From Agromyces mangrovi (GTDB lineage Bacteria; Actinomycetota; Actinomycetes; Actinomycetales; Microbacteriaceae), in the NCBI RefSeq assembly GCF_030296695.1, contig NZ_AP027737.1, positions 434,001 to 498,000 on the forward strand: DNA of 64,000 nucleotides, in the 5' to 3' direction. The translations under genes were made by a program, and so were the position numbers. This document shows positions 46,040 to 54,568 of this stretch, piece by piece; position 1 is the stretch's first letter, and each line of letters starts with the position of its first letter. The notes beneath the pieces were generated by a model. It ran no database searches, was not told the DNA's origin, and saw only the letters and a program-made list of their open reading frames with translations.

Positions 46040-46825
46040 TCATCCACCGAACCGGCGGTGCCGGCTCGAGAAGTCGCGCACCGCGCGCAGGAAGTCGACG
46101 CGCCGGAGGTCGGGCCCCAGCGCCTCGACGAAGTAGAACTCGCTGTGCGCGGCCTGCCACAGCATGAAGTCGCTCAGCCGCTGCTCGCCCGAGGTGCGGA
46201 TCACGAGGTCGGGGTCGGGCTGGCCGCCCGTGTACAGGTGCTCGCCGATGAGGTCGGGCGTGAGCGATTCGGCCAGGTCTTCGAGGCTGCGCCCCTCGGC
46301 ATGGTGGGAGGCGACGATCGAGCGCATCGCGTCGGTGATCTCCCGGCGGCCGCCGTAGCCGACCGCGAGGTTCACGTGCAGCCCGGTGCGGCCCGCGGTG
46401 CGCGCCTCCGCGGCCTCGAGCGCGGCCACGAGCGGCTCGGGCAGCCCCTCGCGGGAGCCGACGTGCTGCACGCGCCAGTCGCGGTAGCGCGACAGCTCGT
46501 CGGCCAGGTCGGCGATGATCTCGACCAGGTCGGAGAGCTCGGAATCGGAGCGGTTGCCGAGGTTGTCGGCCGAGAGCAGGTAGAGGGTGACCACCTGGAT
46601 GCCCAGGTCGTCGCACCACTCCAGGAACTCGCGCATCTTCGCCGCGCCCGCGCGGTGCCCGTGCGCCGCGGTCTCGTAGCCCAGCTGCTTCGCCCAGCGG
46701 CGGTTGCCGTCGATGATCATCGCCACGTGGTGCGGCAGCGTCATCGACTCGAGCTCGCGCTGCAGTCGATTCGCATACAACCGGTAGAGGATGCCGCGGC
46801 CGGTGGATCGTTCCCGCTTCTGCAC
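46040..46825 (-). CDS. uppS: Cis-prenyltransferase (isoprenyl / undecaprenyl-PP synthase family)
   Basis: 261 residues. HVAMIIDGNRRWAKQLGYETAAHGHRAGAAK holds the catalytic Asp, and VNLAVGYGGRREI and DLVIRTSGEQRLSDFMLWQAAHSEFYF are conserved. It builds Z,E-polyprenyl diphosphate by adding IPP. Actinobacteria often have two members (short-chain Z-FPP and long-chain), so chain length is not certain. GTG 46825 starts 7 nt after TACGGT: leaderless. Divergent from hemolysin III. Confidence 0.93.
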   Translation of the reverse strand: MQKRERSTGRGILYRLYANRLQRELESMTLPHHVAMIIDGNRRWAKQLGYETAAHGHRAGAAKMREFLEWCDDLGIQVVTLYLLSADNLGNRSDSELSDLVEIIADLADELSRYRDWRVQHVGSREGLPEPLVAALEAAEARTAGRTGLHVNLAVGYGGRREITDAMRSIVASHHAEGRSLEDLAESLTPDLIGEHLYTGGQPDPDLVIRTSGEQRLSDFMLWQAAHSEFYFVEALGPDLRRVDFLRAVRDFSSRHRRFGG

Positions 46826-46923
46826 GGTGACTACCGTACTCCGGCGCCGGCGGGAGCCGTGGCCGCGCCGATGCACTCCACACTCCCAGCTTCGCGGCAT
46901 ATGCGCTGTCCTACGCTTGCTGC

Positions 46924-47730
46924 ATGACCCCGCGCAGCACCGCCAGACCCGAAGACGTCGCCGAGCACCTCGGCCACCCGGTCGCGGAGCTGGACGAGTC
47001 CGACCGCGCGGTCGCCGCCGACGAGCGCCGCGACCCGCACCTGCCGAACATCCCGCTGCTCGACGCCTCGGTCGCGAACCCCGCCGACATCCGACCCAGC
47101 TGGCGCGGCTGGATCCACGCGGGCACCTTCCCGGTCGCGATCGCGGCGGGCATCGTGCTCATCACGCTCGCCGAGGGTGCTCCCGCCAAGTGGGCGTCCG
47201 CGGTGTTCATGCTCACGTCGCTGCTGCTGTTCGGCAACTCCGCGCTGTACCACCGGTTCGACTGGTCGCCCAAGGTCAAGGTGATCCTGAAGCGCATCGA
47301 CCACGCCAACATCTTCCTGCTCATCGCGGGCACCTACACGCCGCTCGCGATCCTGGCGCTGCCGCCCGAGAAGGGCTGGCTACTGCTCGGCATCGTCTGG
47401 GGCGGAGCCCTGCTCGGCATCGGCTTCCGGGTGTTCTGGATCACCGCGCCGCGCTGGCTCTACGTGCCGATCTACGTGCTGCTGGGCTGGGCCGCGATGA
47501 TGTACATCGTCGACCTCGTGAACGCGAACGTCGCCATGATGGTGCTCGTCTGCGTCGGCGGCGTGCTCTACACCGCCGGTGCGGTGGTGTACGCGATCAA
47601 GAAGCCGAACCCGTGGCCGGGCCACTTCGGCTTCCACGAGATCTTCCACGTGTTCACCGTGCTGGCGTTCCTCTGCCACTGGACGGCGACGCTGCTGATC
47701 GCACTCGCGCCCGCCTACCACGCGGGCTGA
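46924..47730 (+). CDS. Hemolysin III / PAQR family membrane protein (TrhA)
   Basis: 268 residues, seven membrane helices with a soluble ~65-residue N-terminus. Zn-hydrolase-like motifs: SALYHRFDWS, ILKRIDHANIFLLIAGTYTP and HFGFHEIFHVFTVLA. Members are thought to act as alkaline-ceramidase-like hydrolases and tune membrane state. TACGCT lies 6 nt before ATG. The N-terminal extension is longer than in the usual TrhA. Confidence 0.93.
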   Translation: MTPRSTARPEDVAEHLGHPVAELDESDRAVAADERRDPHLPNIPLLDASVANPADIRPSWRGWIHAGTFPVAIAAGIVLITLAEGAPAKWASAVFMLTSLLLFGNSALYHRFDWSPKVKVILKRIDHANIFLLIAGTYTPLAILALPPEKGWLLLGIVWGGALLGIGFRVFWITAPRWLYVPIYVLLGWAAMMYIVDLVNANVAMMVLVCVGGVLYTAGAVVYAIKKPNPWPGHFGFHEIFHVFTVLAFLCHWTATLLIALAPAYHAG

Positions 47731-47761
47731 GTCCGGGCCCGTCGCCCCGAGCGCCGCGGCG

Positions 47762-48070
47762 TCAGCCGCGCGGTTCGTCGGGCTTCTCGGTCGGCGCCTC
47801 GCCCGAGGCATCCGTCGTCTCGCCCTGCTCCCCCGCGTTGGCCGCGGCCTCGGCCTCGGCCGCGAGCTGCTCGGCCTCGAGGCGCTCGCGGATCTCGGCG
47901 CGGTAATTGGTGCGGCGGATGCGGCGGACCATGTCGAGCACCAGCAGGATGACCACCAGCATCAGCACGAAGATCGCGATGAAACCGAGCGGGCCGGGCG
48001 TCACCGAATCGGGATCGAACTCCTCCTCGGCCGTGCGGACGAGGAGCACCGCGACGGCGGAGAACGGCAT
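47762..48070 (-). CDS. Small single-pass membrane protein
   Basis: 102 residues, N-out helix at about 25-46 (GPLGFIAIFVLMLVVILLVLDM), basic RRIRRTNYR, then a Glu/Ala-rich helix and acidic tail. AAGGA precedes ATG. Homologues appear in the Microbacteriaceae next to DUF4307; I know no function. Confidence 0.7.
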   Translation of the reverse strand: MPFSAVAVLLVRTAEEEFDPDSVTPGPLGFIAIFVLMLVVILLVLDMVRRIRRTNYRAEIRERLEAEQLAAEAEAAANAGEQGETTDASGEAPTEKPDEPRG

Positions 48071-48134
48071 GGAGGATCCTTCGATCTGGCGGAGATTAGG
48101 CTGTCTCCAGCGTAATCGATGGAAGGGAGCGCAC

Positions 48135-48536
48135 GTGGCCGACGACGTGCTCGCCGAACGGTACGGGCGCACCCGCTCGTCGAAGCGGCGGGAGCGCACG
48201 ATCCTCGTCACCGTCGCCGCGGTGTTCGCCGTCGTGTTCGTCGCGTGGGTCGTCTGGGCGGGCCTCGACGGCACGCGCCCCACCCTCGAGGTGAAGGACA
48301 CCGGCCACCGCCTCCTGACGGACCAGCGGGCGGTCGAGGTGCGCTTCGACCTCTCGGCACCGGTCGGCAGCGACACCGCCTGCGTGGTGCAGGCGCTCAA
48401 CGAGGAGTTCGTCGTCGTGGGCTGGAAGGTCATCGAGATCCCGGCGTCCGACGAGTACACCCGCACCTTCACCGAGACCGTCCGCACGGCGCAGGAGGCC
48501 AACACCGGTTTGATCTACCGGTGCTGGCTGACCTAG
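48135..48536 (+). CDS. DUF4307 domain-containing protein
   Basis: 133 residues. Basic N-terminus LAERYGRTRSSKRRERT, one membrane helix (ILVTVAAVFAVVFVAWVVWAGL), and an outside beta domain with CVVQALNEEFVVVGWKVIEIP and a C-terminal YRCWLT, the DUF4307 pattern. Two Cys could pair. GTG 48135 has GGAAGGGAG upstream. Its stop overlaps the greA promoter. Confidence 0.88.
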   Translation: MADDVLAERYGRTRSSKRRERTILVTVAAVFAVVFVAWVVWAGLDGTRPTLEVKDTGHRLLTDQRAVEVRFDLSAPVGSDTACVVQALNEEFVVVGWKVIEIPASDEYTRTFTETVRTAQEANTGLIYRCWLT

Positions 48537-48569
48537 AATCAATGATTCGCCCCGACAGTCGTCGGGGCG
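48534..48569 (+). promoter_or_regulatory. greA promoter and 5'-leader hairpin
   Basis: TAGAAT (48534-48539) overlaps the upstream stop codon. The transcript should begin near 48546, right at a 9-bp perfect stem-loop CGCCCCGAC-AGTC-GTCGGGGCG (48548-48569). The loop is 24 nt before the RBS GGAGGAG of greA. It may be an mRNA stabiliser or an attenuator. Confidence 0.65.
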
Positions 48570-48592
48570 CGACGTGTATCTGGAGGAGAACC

Positions 48593-49084
48593 ATGGCGCA
48601 GGACGCTACGGTCACCTGGCTCACCCAGGACGCCTACGACCGCCTGGCCGGCGAGCTCGAGCACCTCAGCACCGCCGGTCGCGACGAGATCGCGAAGCGG
48701 ATCGAGGCGGCCCGTGAGGAGGGCGACCTCAAGGAGAACGGCGGCTACCACGCCGCGAAGGACGAGCAGGGCAAGCAGGAGGCGCGCATCCGGCAGCTCA
48801 CCGCGCTGCTGCGCAGCGCCGAGGTCGGCGACGCCCCCGAGTCGCACGGCGTCGTCGAGGCCGGCACGGTCGTCACCGCCACCATCGCGGGCGACTCCGA
48901 GACCTTCCTCGTCGGCAACCGCGAGATCGCGGGCGATTCCGAGCTCGACGTGTACAGCCCGCAGAGCCCGCTCGGCGAGGCGATCATCGGCCTGAAGGTC
49001 GGTGAGTCGACGACGTACACCGCCCCCAACGGGCGCGAGATCAAGGTGAAGGTCACCGAGGTGGCCACCTGGGACGGCAAGTAG
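48593..49084 (+). CDS. greA: Transcription elongation factor GreA
   Basis: 163 residues: N-terminal coiled coil with the tip acidic pair (REEGDLKENGGYHAAKDEQGKQEARI) and C-terminal FKBP-like domain (YSPQSPLGEAIIGLKVGES). Stimulates cleavage of backtracked RNA by RNA polymerase. GGAGGAG 4 nt before ATG. Confidence 0.97.
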   Translation: MAQDATVTWLTQDAYDRLAGELEHLSTAGRDEIAKRIEAAREEGDLKENGGYHAAKDEQGKQEARIRQLTALLRSAEVGDAPESHGVVEAGTVVTATIAGDSETFLVGNREIAGDSELDVYSPQSPLGEAIIGLKVGESTTYTAPNGREIKVKVTEVATWDGK

Positions 49085-49099
49085 GCCCGACCGAACGAC

Positions 49100-49132
49100 A
49101 CGAGGCCCCCGCCACGATGGCGGGGGCCTCGT
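49100..49132. terminator. Terminator between greA and ilvA
   Basis: Perfect 14-bp stem ACGAGGCCCCCGCC / GGCGGGGGCCTCGT with ACGAT loop, between convergent genes. Confidence 0.88.
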
Positions 49133-49144
49133 TCGTCCGTCGGG

Positions 49145-50452
49145 CTACTCGCCGACGACCGGGTCGTAGCCGGCGTCGCGCAGGATGCGCAGCACGTGCG
49201 CGCTGTGGTCGGGCCCGCGGGTCTCGACCGACATCTTGAGGGCGACCTCGGTGATCATCAGGTCGGAGCCGTGCCGCGTGTGCAGCACCTCGACCACGTT
49301 CGCGTTCGCCTCGGCGATGAGCTCGGAGATGCGCGCGAGCTGCCCCGGGCGGTCGGGCAGGCCGATCGTGAGGGTCAGGTAGCGGCCGGATGCCGCGAGG
49401 CCGTGTGCGACCACGCGCTGCATGAGCAGCGGGTCGATGTTGCCGCCCGACAGCAGCGCGACCGTCGGGCCGGAGCCCGTCACCTGGCCCGAGAGGATCG
49501 CCGCGACCGAGACCGCGCCCGCGGGCTCGACCACGAGCTTGGCGCGCTCGAGCAGTACCAGCAGGGCGCGCGCGATGTCGTCGTCGGACACCGTGACGAT
49601 CTCGTCGACCGTCTCGCGGATGATGTCGAAGTTGAGCGTGCCGGGGCGGTAGACGGCGATGCCGTCGGCGATGGTCGGCACGACGGGCACCGACGTCGGC
49701 GCACCGGCGGCGAGCGACGGGAGGTACGGGGCCGCGTTGCGGGCCTGCACGCCCACGACGCGGAGCGTGCGACCGAGCTGCGCGGCACGCTGCTTCGCGG
49801 CGCTCGCAATGCCCGAGGCGAGCCCGCCGCCCCCGATCGGCACGATGATCGTCTCGACGTCGGGCGCCTGCTCGAGGATCTCGAGGCCCAGCGTGCCCTG
49901 GCCGGCGATCACGTCGGGGTGGTCGTACGGCGGGATGACGACCGCGCCCGTCTCCTCGGCGAACGCGGAGGCCGCGGCGAGCGTCTCGGCGATCTCGCCG
50001 CCCTCGAGCACGACGTCCGCGCCGTACGCGCGCGTCGCCTCGAGCTTCGGCAGGGCGACGCCGACCGGCATGAAGATGGTCGCGCGGATGCCCAGCTCGC
50101 GCGCCGCGTAGGCGACGCCCTGCGCGTGGTTGCCGGCCGACGCGGCCACGACGCCGCGCGCCTGCTCCTCGGCGCTCAGCTGCGAGATGCGGTGGTACGC
50201 GCCGCGGAGCTTGTACGACCCCGTGCGCTGCAGGTTCTCGCACTTCAGGTGCACGGGCACGCCGAGTCGCGTGGCGAGGAAGCGGGAGGTCTCCATGGGC
50301 GTGCGGCGTGCGACCGCGGCCACGTTCGCCGCAGCGGCCTCGAACGCGGCGAGGTCGGGGCCCGGGAAGCGCGGCTCCGAGGCATCCGCTCGCTGTTCGT
50401 GCTGTTCGTCGGCGCTGGCCGGGCCGTCGCGATGGTCGACGGGCATGGTCAT
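49145..50452 (-). CDS. ilvA: Threonine ammonia-lyase (threonine dehydratase)
   Basis: 435 residues. PLP Lys in QRTGSYKLRGAY, glycine loop GGGGLASG, ASAGNHAQG and the C-terminal ACT-like domain (YLTLTIGLPDRPGQLARISELI, about 335-420). It makes 2-oxobutanoate from threonine, first step of isoleucine synthesis; the single regulatory domain resembles the catabolic/biosynthetic short type. The ATG overlaps the AI-2E transporter stop (ATGA), so they are one operon. Confidence 0.95.
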   Translation of the reverse strand: MTMPVDHRDGPASADEQHEQRADASEPRFPGPDLAAFEAAAANVAAVARRTPMETSRFLATRLGVPVHLKCENLQRTGSYKLRGAYHRISQLSAEEQARGVVAASAGNHAQGVAYAARELGIRATIFMPVGVALPKLEATRAYGADVVLEGGEIAETLAAASAFAEETGAVVIPPYDHPDVIAGQGTLGLEILEQAPDVETIIVPIGGGGLASGIASAAKQRAAQLGRTLRVVGVQARNAAPYLPSLAAGAPTSVPVVPTIADGIAVYRPGTLNFDIIRETVDEIVTVSDDDIARALLVLLERAKLVVEPAGAVSVAAILSGQVTGSGPTVALLSGGNIDPLLMQRVVAHGLAASGRYLTLTIGLPDRPGQLARISELIAEANANVVEVLHTRHGSDLMITEVALKMSVETRGPDHSAHVLRILRDAGYDPVVGE

Positions 50453-51669
50453 GTCGTGTTCCGCTTCCTTCGTGAGAATCCCCGCACCTCCTGCGGCACC
50501 GTCGTCCACAGCGGCGACCGGATCGTGGCCGGCGGGGGAGCCTGATTCTTCCACACGCCGCTGGAGACGTAGAGGATCATGACGTTCGCCACCGCCGCGA
50601 TCGGCACCGCGAACAGTGCGCCCGGGATGCCCGCGAGCAGCGACCCCGTCGCCACCGCGACCACCACGCCGAGCGGATGCACCTTGACGGCGGTGCCCAT
50701 GATGAGCGGCTGCAGCACGTGGCCCTCGATCTGCTGCACGAGCAGCACGACGCCCAGCATGAGCAGCGCGATGACCCAGCCGTTGAAGACGAGGGCGACG
50801 AACACCGCGAGCGCGCCGGTCACGATCGCGCCGACGAACGGCACGAACGAGCCGAGGAAGACCAGGATGCCGATGGGGATCGCCAGCGGCACGCCGAGCA
50901 GGAACGCGCCGGTCGCGATGCCGATCGCGTCGATCGTCGCGACCAGGATCTGCACGCGGACGAAGTTGCGCAGCGTCGACCACCCGGCCTCGCCGGCGCC
51001 GTTGATCGCGGCGCGAGACCGTCGCGGCATCACGCTGACCAGCCAGTTCCAGATGCCGCGGCCGTCGATCAGGATGAACAGCGTCGCGAACAGCGCGAGC
51101 AGCATGCCGGCGATGAAGTGACCGAGGGTGCTGCCGACGGACAGCGCCCCGGAGATGAAGATGCCGCTGTCGGCCTGGATCGTCTCGAAGATCTGCGCGA
51201 TGAAGTCGTCGACCTGTGCCTGGGTGATGTGCAGCGGGCCGTCGAGCAGCCACGCCTGCAGTTCGTCCCACGCGACCAGGGTCTGCGCCTCGAGCTCGCC
51301 GTAGGCGCGCACGATCTGGCTGATGCCGAGGGTGAGGAGGCCCGCGACGGCCGCGATCGTACCGAGCATCGCGACCGTGACCGCGAGCCACTTGGGCCAG
51401 CGATGGTGCATGAGCCACTTCACGAAGGGCACGAGCAGCGCGCCGAGCAGCACCGCGACCAGCAGCGGGATGACGATCAGGCGCAGCTGGATGATCAGGA
51501 AGATGACGACCGCGAGCACCGCGCCGACGAGCAGGAGGCGCCACGACCAGGCGGCCGCGAGGCGCATGGCGGGCGGGATCGACTCCTCGATCTCCGGTGG
51601 CTCGGGAGCATCCGCGTCGCGCTTGCGACCGAACATGGACCCCCACCGGCTTCCCCGCGAATCCGCCAT
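50449..51669 (-). CDS. AI-2E family transporter
   Basis: 406 residues, about eight helices. PerM/AI-2E family: LIVIPLLVAVLLGALLVPFVKWL near the N-terminus, PIGILVFLGSFVPFVGAIVTGALAVFVAL and VLQPLIMGTAVKVHPLGVVVAVATGSLLAGIPGALFAVPIAAV. Substrates range from AI-2 to ions; none shown here. TAGACT lies 6 nt before ATG (leaderless) and ilvA overlaps its 3' end by 4 bp. Confidence 0.92.
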   Translation of the reverse strand: MADSRGSRWGSMFGRKRDADAPEPPEIEESIPPAMRLAAAWSWRLLLVGAVLAVVIFLIIQLRLIVIPLLVAVLLGALLVPFVKWLMHHRWPKWLAVTVAMLGTIAAVAGLLTLGISQIVRAYGELEAQTLVAWDELQAWLLDGPLHITQAQVDDFIAQIFETIQADSGIFISGALSVGSTLGHFIAGMLLALFATLFILIDGRGIWNWLVSVMPRRSRAAINGAGEAGWSTLRNFVRVQILVATIDAIGIATGAFLLGVPLAIPIGILVFLGSFVPFVGAIVTGALAVFVALVFNGWVIALLMLGVVLLVQQIEGHVLQPLIMGTAVKVHPLGVVVAVATGSLLAGIPGALFAVPIAAVANVMILYVSSGVWKNQAPPPATIRSPLWTTVPQEVRGFSRRKRNTT

Positions 51670-51754
51670 TGGCCCAGTCTAGGGTCGGTGCATGTCGCGT
51701 GCCGCATGCGCGGACCCCCCGATGTGGGCGGGCACCGGTAGCGTCGCAGGCATC

Positions 51755-52999
51755 ATGGTCGATCAGGTCTCCCCCGCCCTCGCCCGCCGCATCGCGCTCG
51801 CCGCGCAGGGCTTCGGCCGGGTGCGCCCGGTCGCGCCGGGCCTTCGGCAGGTGCGCGGCGTGGTCGATCGGCTCGGCCTGCTGCAGATCGACTCGGTGAA
51901 CGTCTTCGAGCGCAGCCACTACCTGCCGGCGCTCAGCCGTCTCGGCCCGTACGATCGCGGCCACCTCGACCGGCTCGCGTACGGCCGGCGCGGCCGGATG
52001 GTCGAGTACTGGGCGCACCAGGCCGCGTTCGTGCCGCGCGAGCTCTGGCCGCTGTTCGGGTTCCGGCGCGCCGGGTACCTCGCGAAGGGCAGCGACTGGG
52101 GCGGCTACGTGTCGGACAACCGGCCCCTGTCGGAGTGGCTCGTCGACGAGCTGCGCGCGAACGGGCCGATGCGCGCGAGCGAGATCGAGCACGACGCGAA
52201 CGAGCGGCGCGGGCCGTGGTGGGGCTGGTCCGACGTCAAGCGCACGCTCGAGTGGATGTTCCGCACGGGCGAGGTCGTGTGCGTCGAGCGCGTGCGGTTC
52301 GAGCGCGTCTACGCGCTGCCCGAGCAGGCGCTGCCGGGCGAGTTGCTCGACGCGTCGCCGTCGGAGGACGAGCAGGTGCGGGAGCTCGTCGCCCTCGCGG
52401 CATCCGCCCTCGGCATCGCGACGGAGGCCGACCTCGCCGACTACTGGCGCATGCTGCGGGCCCGGGTGAAGCCCGCGATCCGCGACCTGGAGGACGCCGG
52501 CGTGCTGCTGCCCGTCGAGGTGCCGGGGTGGGGTGCGAACGGGCGCCCCGGCCGTGCGTGGCTGCACGCCGATGCCCGCCGGCCGCGCCGCATGGAGGCG
52601 GCCGCGCTGCTGTCGCCGTTCGACCCGGTCGTGTGGTTCCGCCCGCGCACCGAGCGCATGTTCGACTTCCACTACCGCATCGAGATCTACACGCCGGAGC
52701 CCGAGCGCGTGTTCGGCTACTACTCGCTGCCGCTGCTCGTCGACGAGGCGATCGTCGGCCGCGTCGACCTCAAGGCCGACCGCAAGGCGGGCGTGCTGCG
52801 TGTGCAGTCGGCCTGGGCCGAGGCGGATGCCCCCGAGGAGACCGCCGCCCGCCTCGTGCCGCTCCTCCGGGACGCCGCCGTCTGGCAGGGCCTCGACGAC
52901 ATCGCGGTCGCGGGCCGCGGCACCCTCTCCCCGCGGTCGCGGCAGAGCTCGCCCGCGCCTGATCGGCGCCGAGCTCCCCCTCGCCTGACCGGCTTCTAG
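51755..52999 (+). CDS. YcaQ-like DNA glycosylase (winged-helix, QID motif), 3' end shifted
   Basis: 414 residues as read. AlkZ/YcaQ family of three winged helices that unhooks DNA crosslinks. The catalytic motif is Q-I-D (LGLLQIDSVNVFERSHYLP), the QxD type of YcaQ. ATG 51755 is chosen because TAGCGT lies 10 nt upstream and it begins close to the family start; an ATG at 51692, 6 nt after TAGGGT, is the alternative. After GRGTLSP the frame slips at CCCC 52929-52932; one added C gives AVAAELARA and a stop at 52962, so the last ~20 residues as read are probably wrong. Confidence 0.87.
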   Translation: MVDQVSPALARRIALAAQGFGRVRPVAPGLRQVRGVVDRLGLLQIDSVNVFERSHYLPALSRLGPYDRGHLDRLAYGRRGRMVEYWAHQAAFVPRELWPLFGFRRAGYLAKGSDWGGYVSDNRPLSEWLVDELRANGPMRASEIEHDANERRGPWWGWSDVKRTLEWMFRTGEVVCVERVRFERVYALPEQALPGELLDASPSEDEQVRELVALAASALGIATEADLADYWRMLRARVKPAIRDLEDAGVLLPVEVPGWGANGRPGRAWLHADARRPRRMEAAALLSPFDPVVWFRPRTERMFDFHYRIEIYTPEPERVFGYYSLPLLVDEAIVGRVDLKADRKAGVLRVQSAWAEADAPEETAARLVPLLRDAAVWQGLDDIAVAGRGTLSPRSRQSSPAPDRRRAPPRLTGF

Positions 53000-53868
53000 A
53001 ACGAGCCGCCCATGGTGCGCAGGCGCTCGACCCGCTCGGGGATCGGGGGGTGCGTCGCGAAGAGGCGGTCGATGACGCCGGGCTTGATCGGGTCGGCGAT
53101 CCAGAGGTGGGCCATGGACGAGCTCTGCTTCCGCATCGGCCGGCCGTAGGCGCCGAGCTTCTCCAGCGCCCGCGCGAGCGCCTCGGGGTGGCGGGTGGTC
53201 ATCGCCCCCGTGGCATCCGCCAGGTATTCGCGCTGACGGGAGACGGCGAGCTGCACGACCGTCGCCACGATCGGCGCGATGAGCATCGCGGCGAGGCCGA
53301 CGATGAAGACGACCGGGTTCTGGTTGTTGCCGCGGCCGAAGAACGCCATGCGCAGGAACATGTCGGCGATGAAGCCGACCGCGACGACGAGGCCGAACAC
53401 GATCATCGAGACGCGGATGTCGTAGTTGCGCACGTGACCGAGTTCGTGCGCCATGACGCCCTCGAGCTCGGAGTCGTCCATGATGTCGAGCAGCCCGGTG
53501 GTCGCCGCGACGATCGCGTGCTCGGGGTCTCGCCCGGTCGCGAACGCGTTCGGCGCGGGGTCGTTGACGATGTAGACCTTCGGCATGGGCGTGCCGGTCG
53601 CGATCGACAGGTTCTCGACCGTGTTCCAGAGGCGCGGGTGGTCGGCCTTCGTACGCACCTGCACCGCGCCCGACATCGAGATGGCCTGCTTGTCGGCCAT
53701 GAAGTACTGGAACAGCGCGTAGCCGCCCGCGAACAGCACCGTCCAGATGAGGATGGCCCAGCTCTGGTACACGTAGGCCGCGAGCCATCCGAGCCCGCCG
53801 ATGATGGCGAGGAACAGGATGATGATGAAGACGGTGTTGCGCTTGTTCTTCGCGATCGCGCGATACAT
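52996..53868 (-). CDS. htpX: Membrane zinc metalloprotease HtpX
   Basis: 290 residues, M48 family. Two N-terminal helices, metal site HELGH with a downstream Glu in SRQREYLADATGA, two more helices. Degrades damaged membrane proteins. Start 7 bases past the corrected lemA stop; lemA-htpX form an operon, common in actinobacteria. Confidence 0.95.
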   Translation of the reverse strand: MYRAIAKNKRNTVFIIILFLAIIGGLGWLAAYVYQSWAILIWTVLFAGGYALFQYFMADKQAISMSGAVQVRTKADHPRLWNTVENLSIATGTPMPKVYIVNDPAPNAFATGRDPEHAIVAATTGLLDIMDDSELEGVMAHELGHVRNYDIRVSMIVFGLVVAVGFIADMFLRMAFFGRGNNQNPVVFIVGLAAMLIAPIVATVVQLAVSRQREYLADATGAMTTRHPEALARALEKLGAYGRPMRKQSSSMAHLWIADPIKPGVIDRLFATHPPIPERVERLRTMGGSF

Positions 53869-54441
53869 CTAGCGCCTAGAACTGCACGCGAGGGGCTCGG
53901 CGATCGCCGCCGGCTCGTCGACCTCGAAGAACTCGCGCTCGCTGAACCCGAGGCCCCGCACGAACAGGGTGTTCGGGAAGACCTTGATCTTGGTGTTCAG
54001 CTCGCGCACCCCGCCGTTGTAGAACCGGCGGGCGGCCTGGATCTTGTCTTCGGTGTCCACGATCTCGGCCTGCAGCTGGAGGAAGTTCTGGCTCGCCTGC
54101 AGCTGCGGGTACGCCTCGGCGACGGCGAAGATCGACTTCAGCGCCTGCTGCATGTGGTTCTCAGCAGCGGATGCCTCGGCCGGACCCTGCGCGGAGAGTG
54201 TCTCGGCGCGCGCCTTGGTGACGTTCTCGAAGACGGACTTCTCGTGCGCGGCGTAGCCCTTGACCGTGTTGATCAGGTTCGGCAGCAGGTCGGCCCTGCG
54301 CTTCAGCTGCACGGTGATGTCGCTCCACGCCTCGTCCACCCGCACGTTGAGCGTGACGAGCGAGTTGTACGTCGCCCACAGGTAGATGCCGACGATGACG
54401 ACCAGCGCGACGACGATGAGGACGGGGATCAGCCATTCCAT
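53869..54441 (-). CDS. lemA: LemA family protein, 3' end shifted
   Basis: 190 residues as read. N-terminal helix (LIPVLIVVALVVIVGIYLWATYNSLV) then the LemA bundle (VDEAWSDITVQLKRRADLLPNLINTVKGYAAHE). The end reads EPLACSSRR, but one added C in the run 53892-53895 gives EPPRVQF, the usual LemA C-terminus, and a stop at 53876. Function unclear; tied to HtpX. AGGAG 8 nt before ATG; TAGGAT at 54486-54491 is the -10. Confidence 0.93.
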   Translation of the reverse strand: MEWLIPVLIVVALVVIVGIYLWATYNSLVTLNVRVDEAWSDITVQLKRRADLLPNLINTVKGYAAHEKSVFENVTKARAETLSAQGPAEASAAENHMQQALKSIFAVAEAYPQLQASQNFLQLQAEIVDTEDKIQAARRFYNGGVRELNTKIKVFPNTLFVRGLGFSEREFFEVDEPAAIAEPLACSSRR

Positions 54442-54485
54442 GGCGAATGCTCCTTGCGACAAGGCAAACGTGCGGGATGTGCACA

Positions 54486-54491
54486 ATCCTA
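54486..54491 (-). promoter_or_regulatory. -10 box of lemA-htpX
   Basis: TAGGAT on the minus strand, giving a leader of about 40 nt that contains AAGGAG. Confidence 0.45.
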
Positions 54492-54568
54492 CTCGCCGCG
54501 CTGTGCGGCACCTGTGGGATCTCCCTGATTGTGGGCGAGTTCCGAGGCAGCGGACCCCGGTCGCCGCC

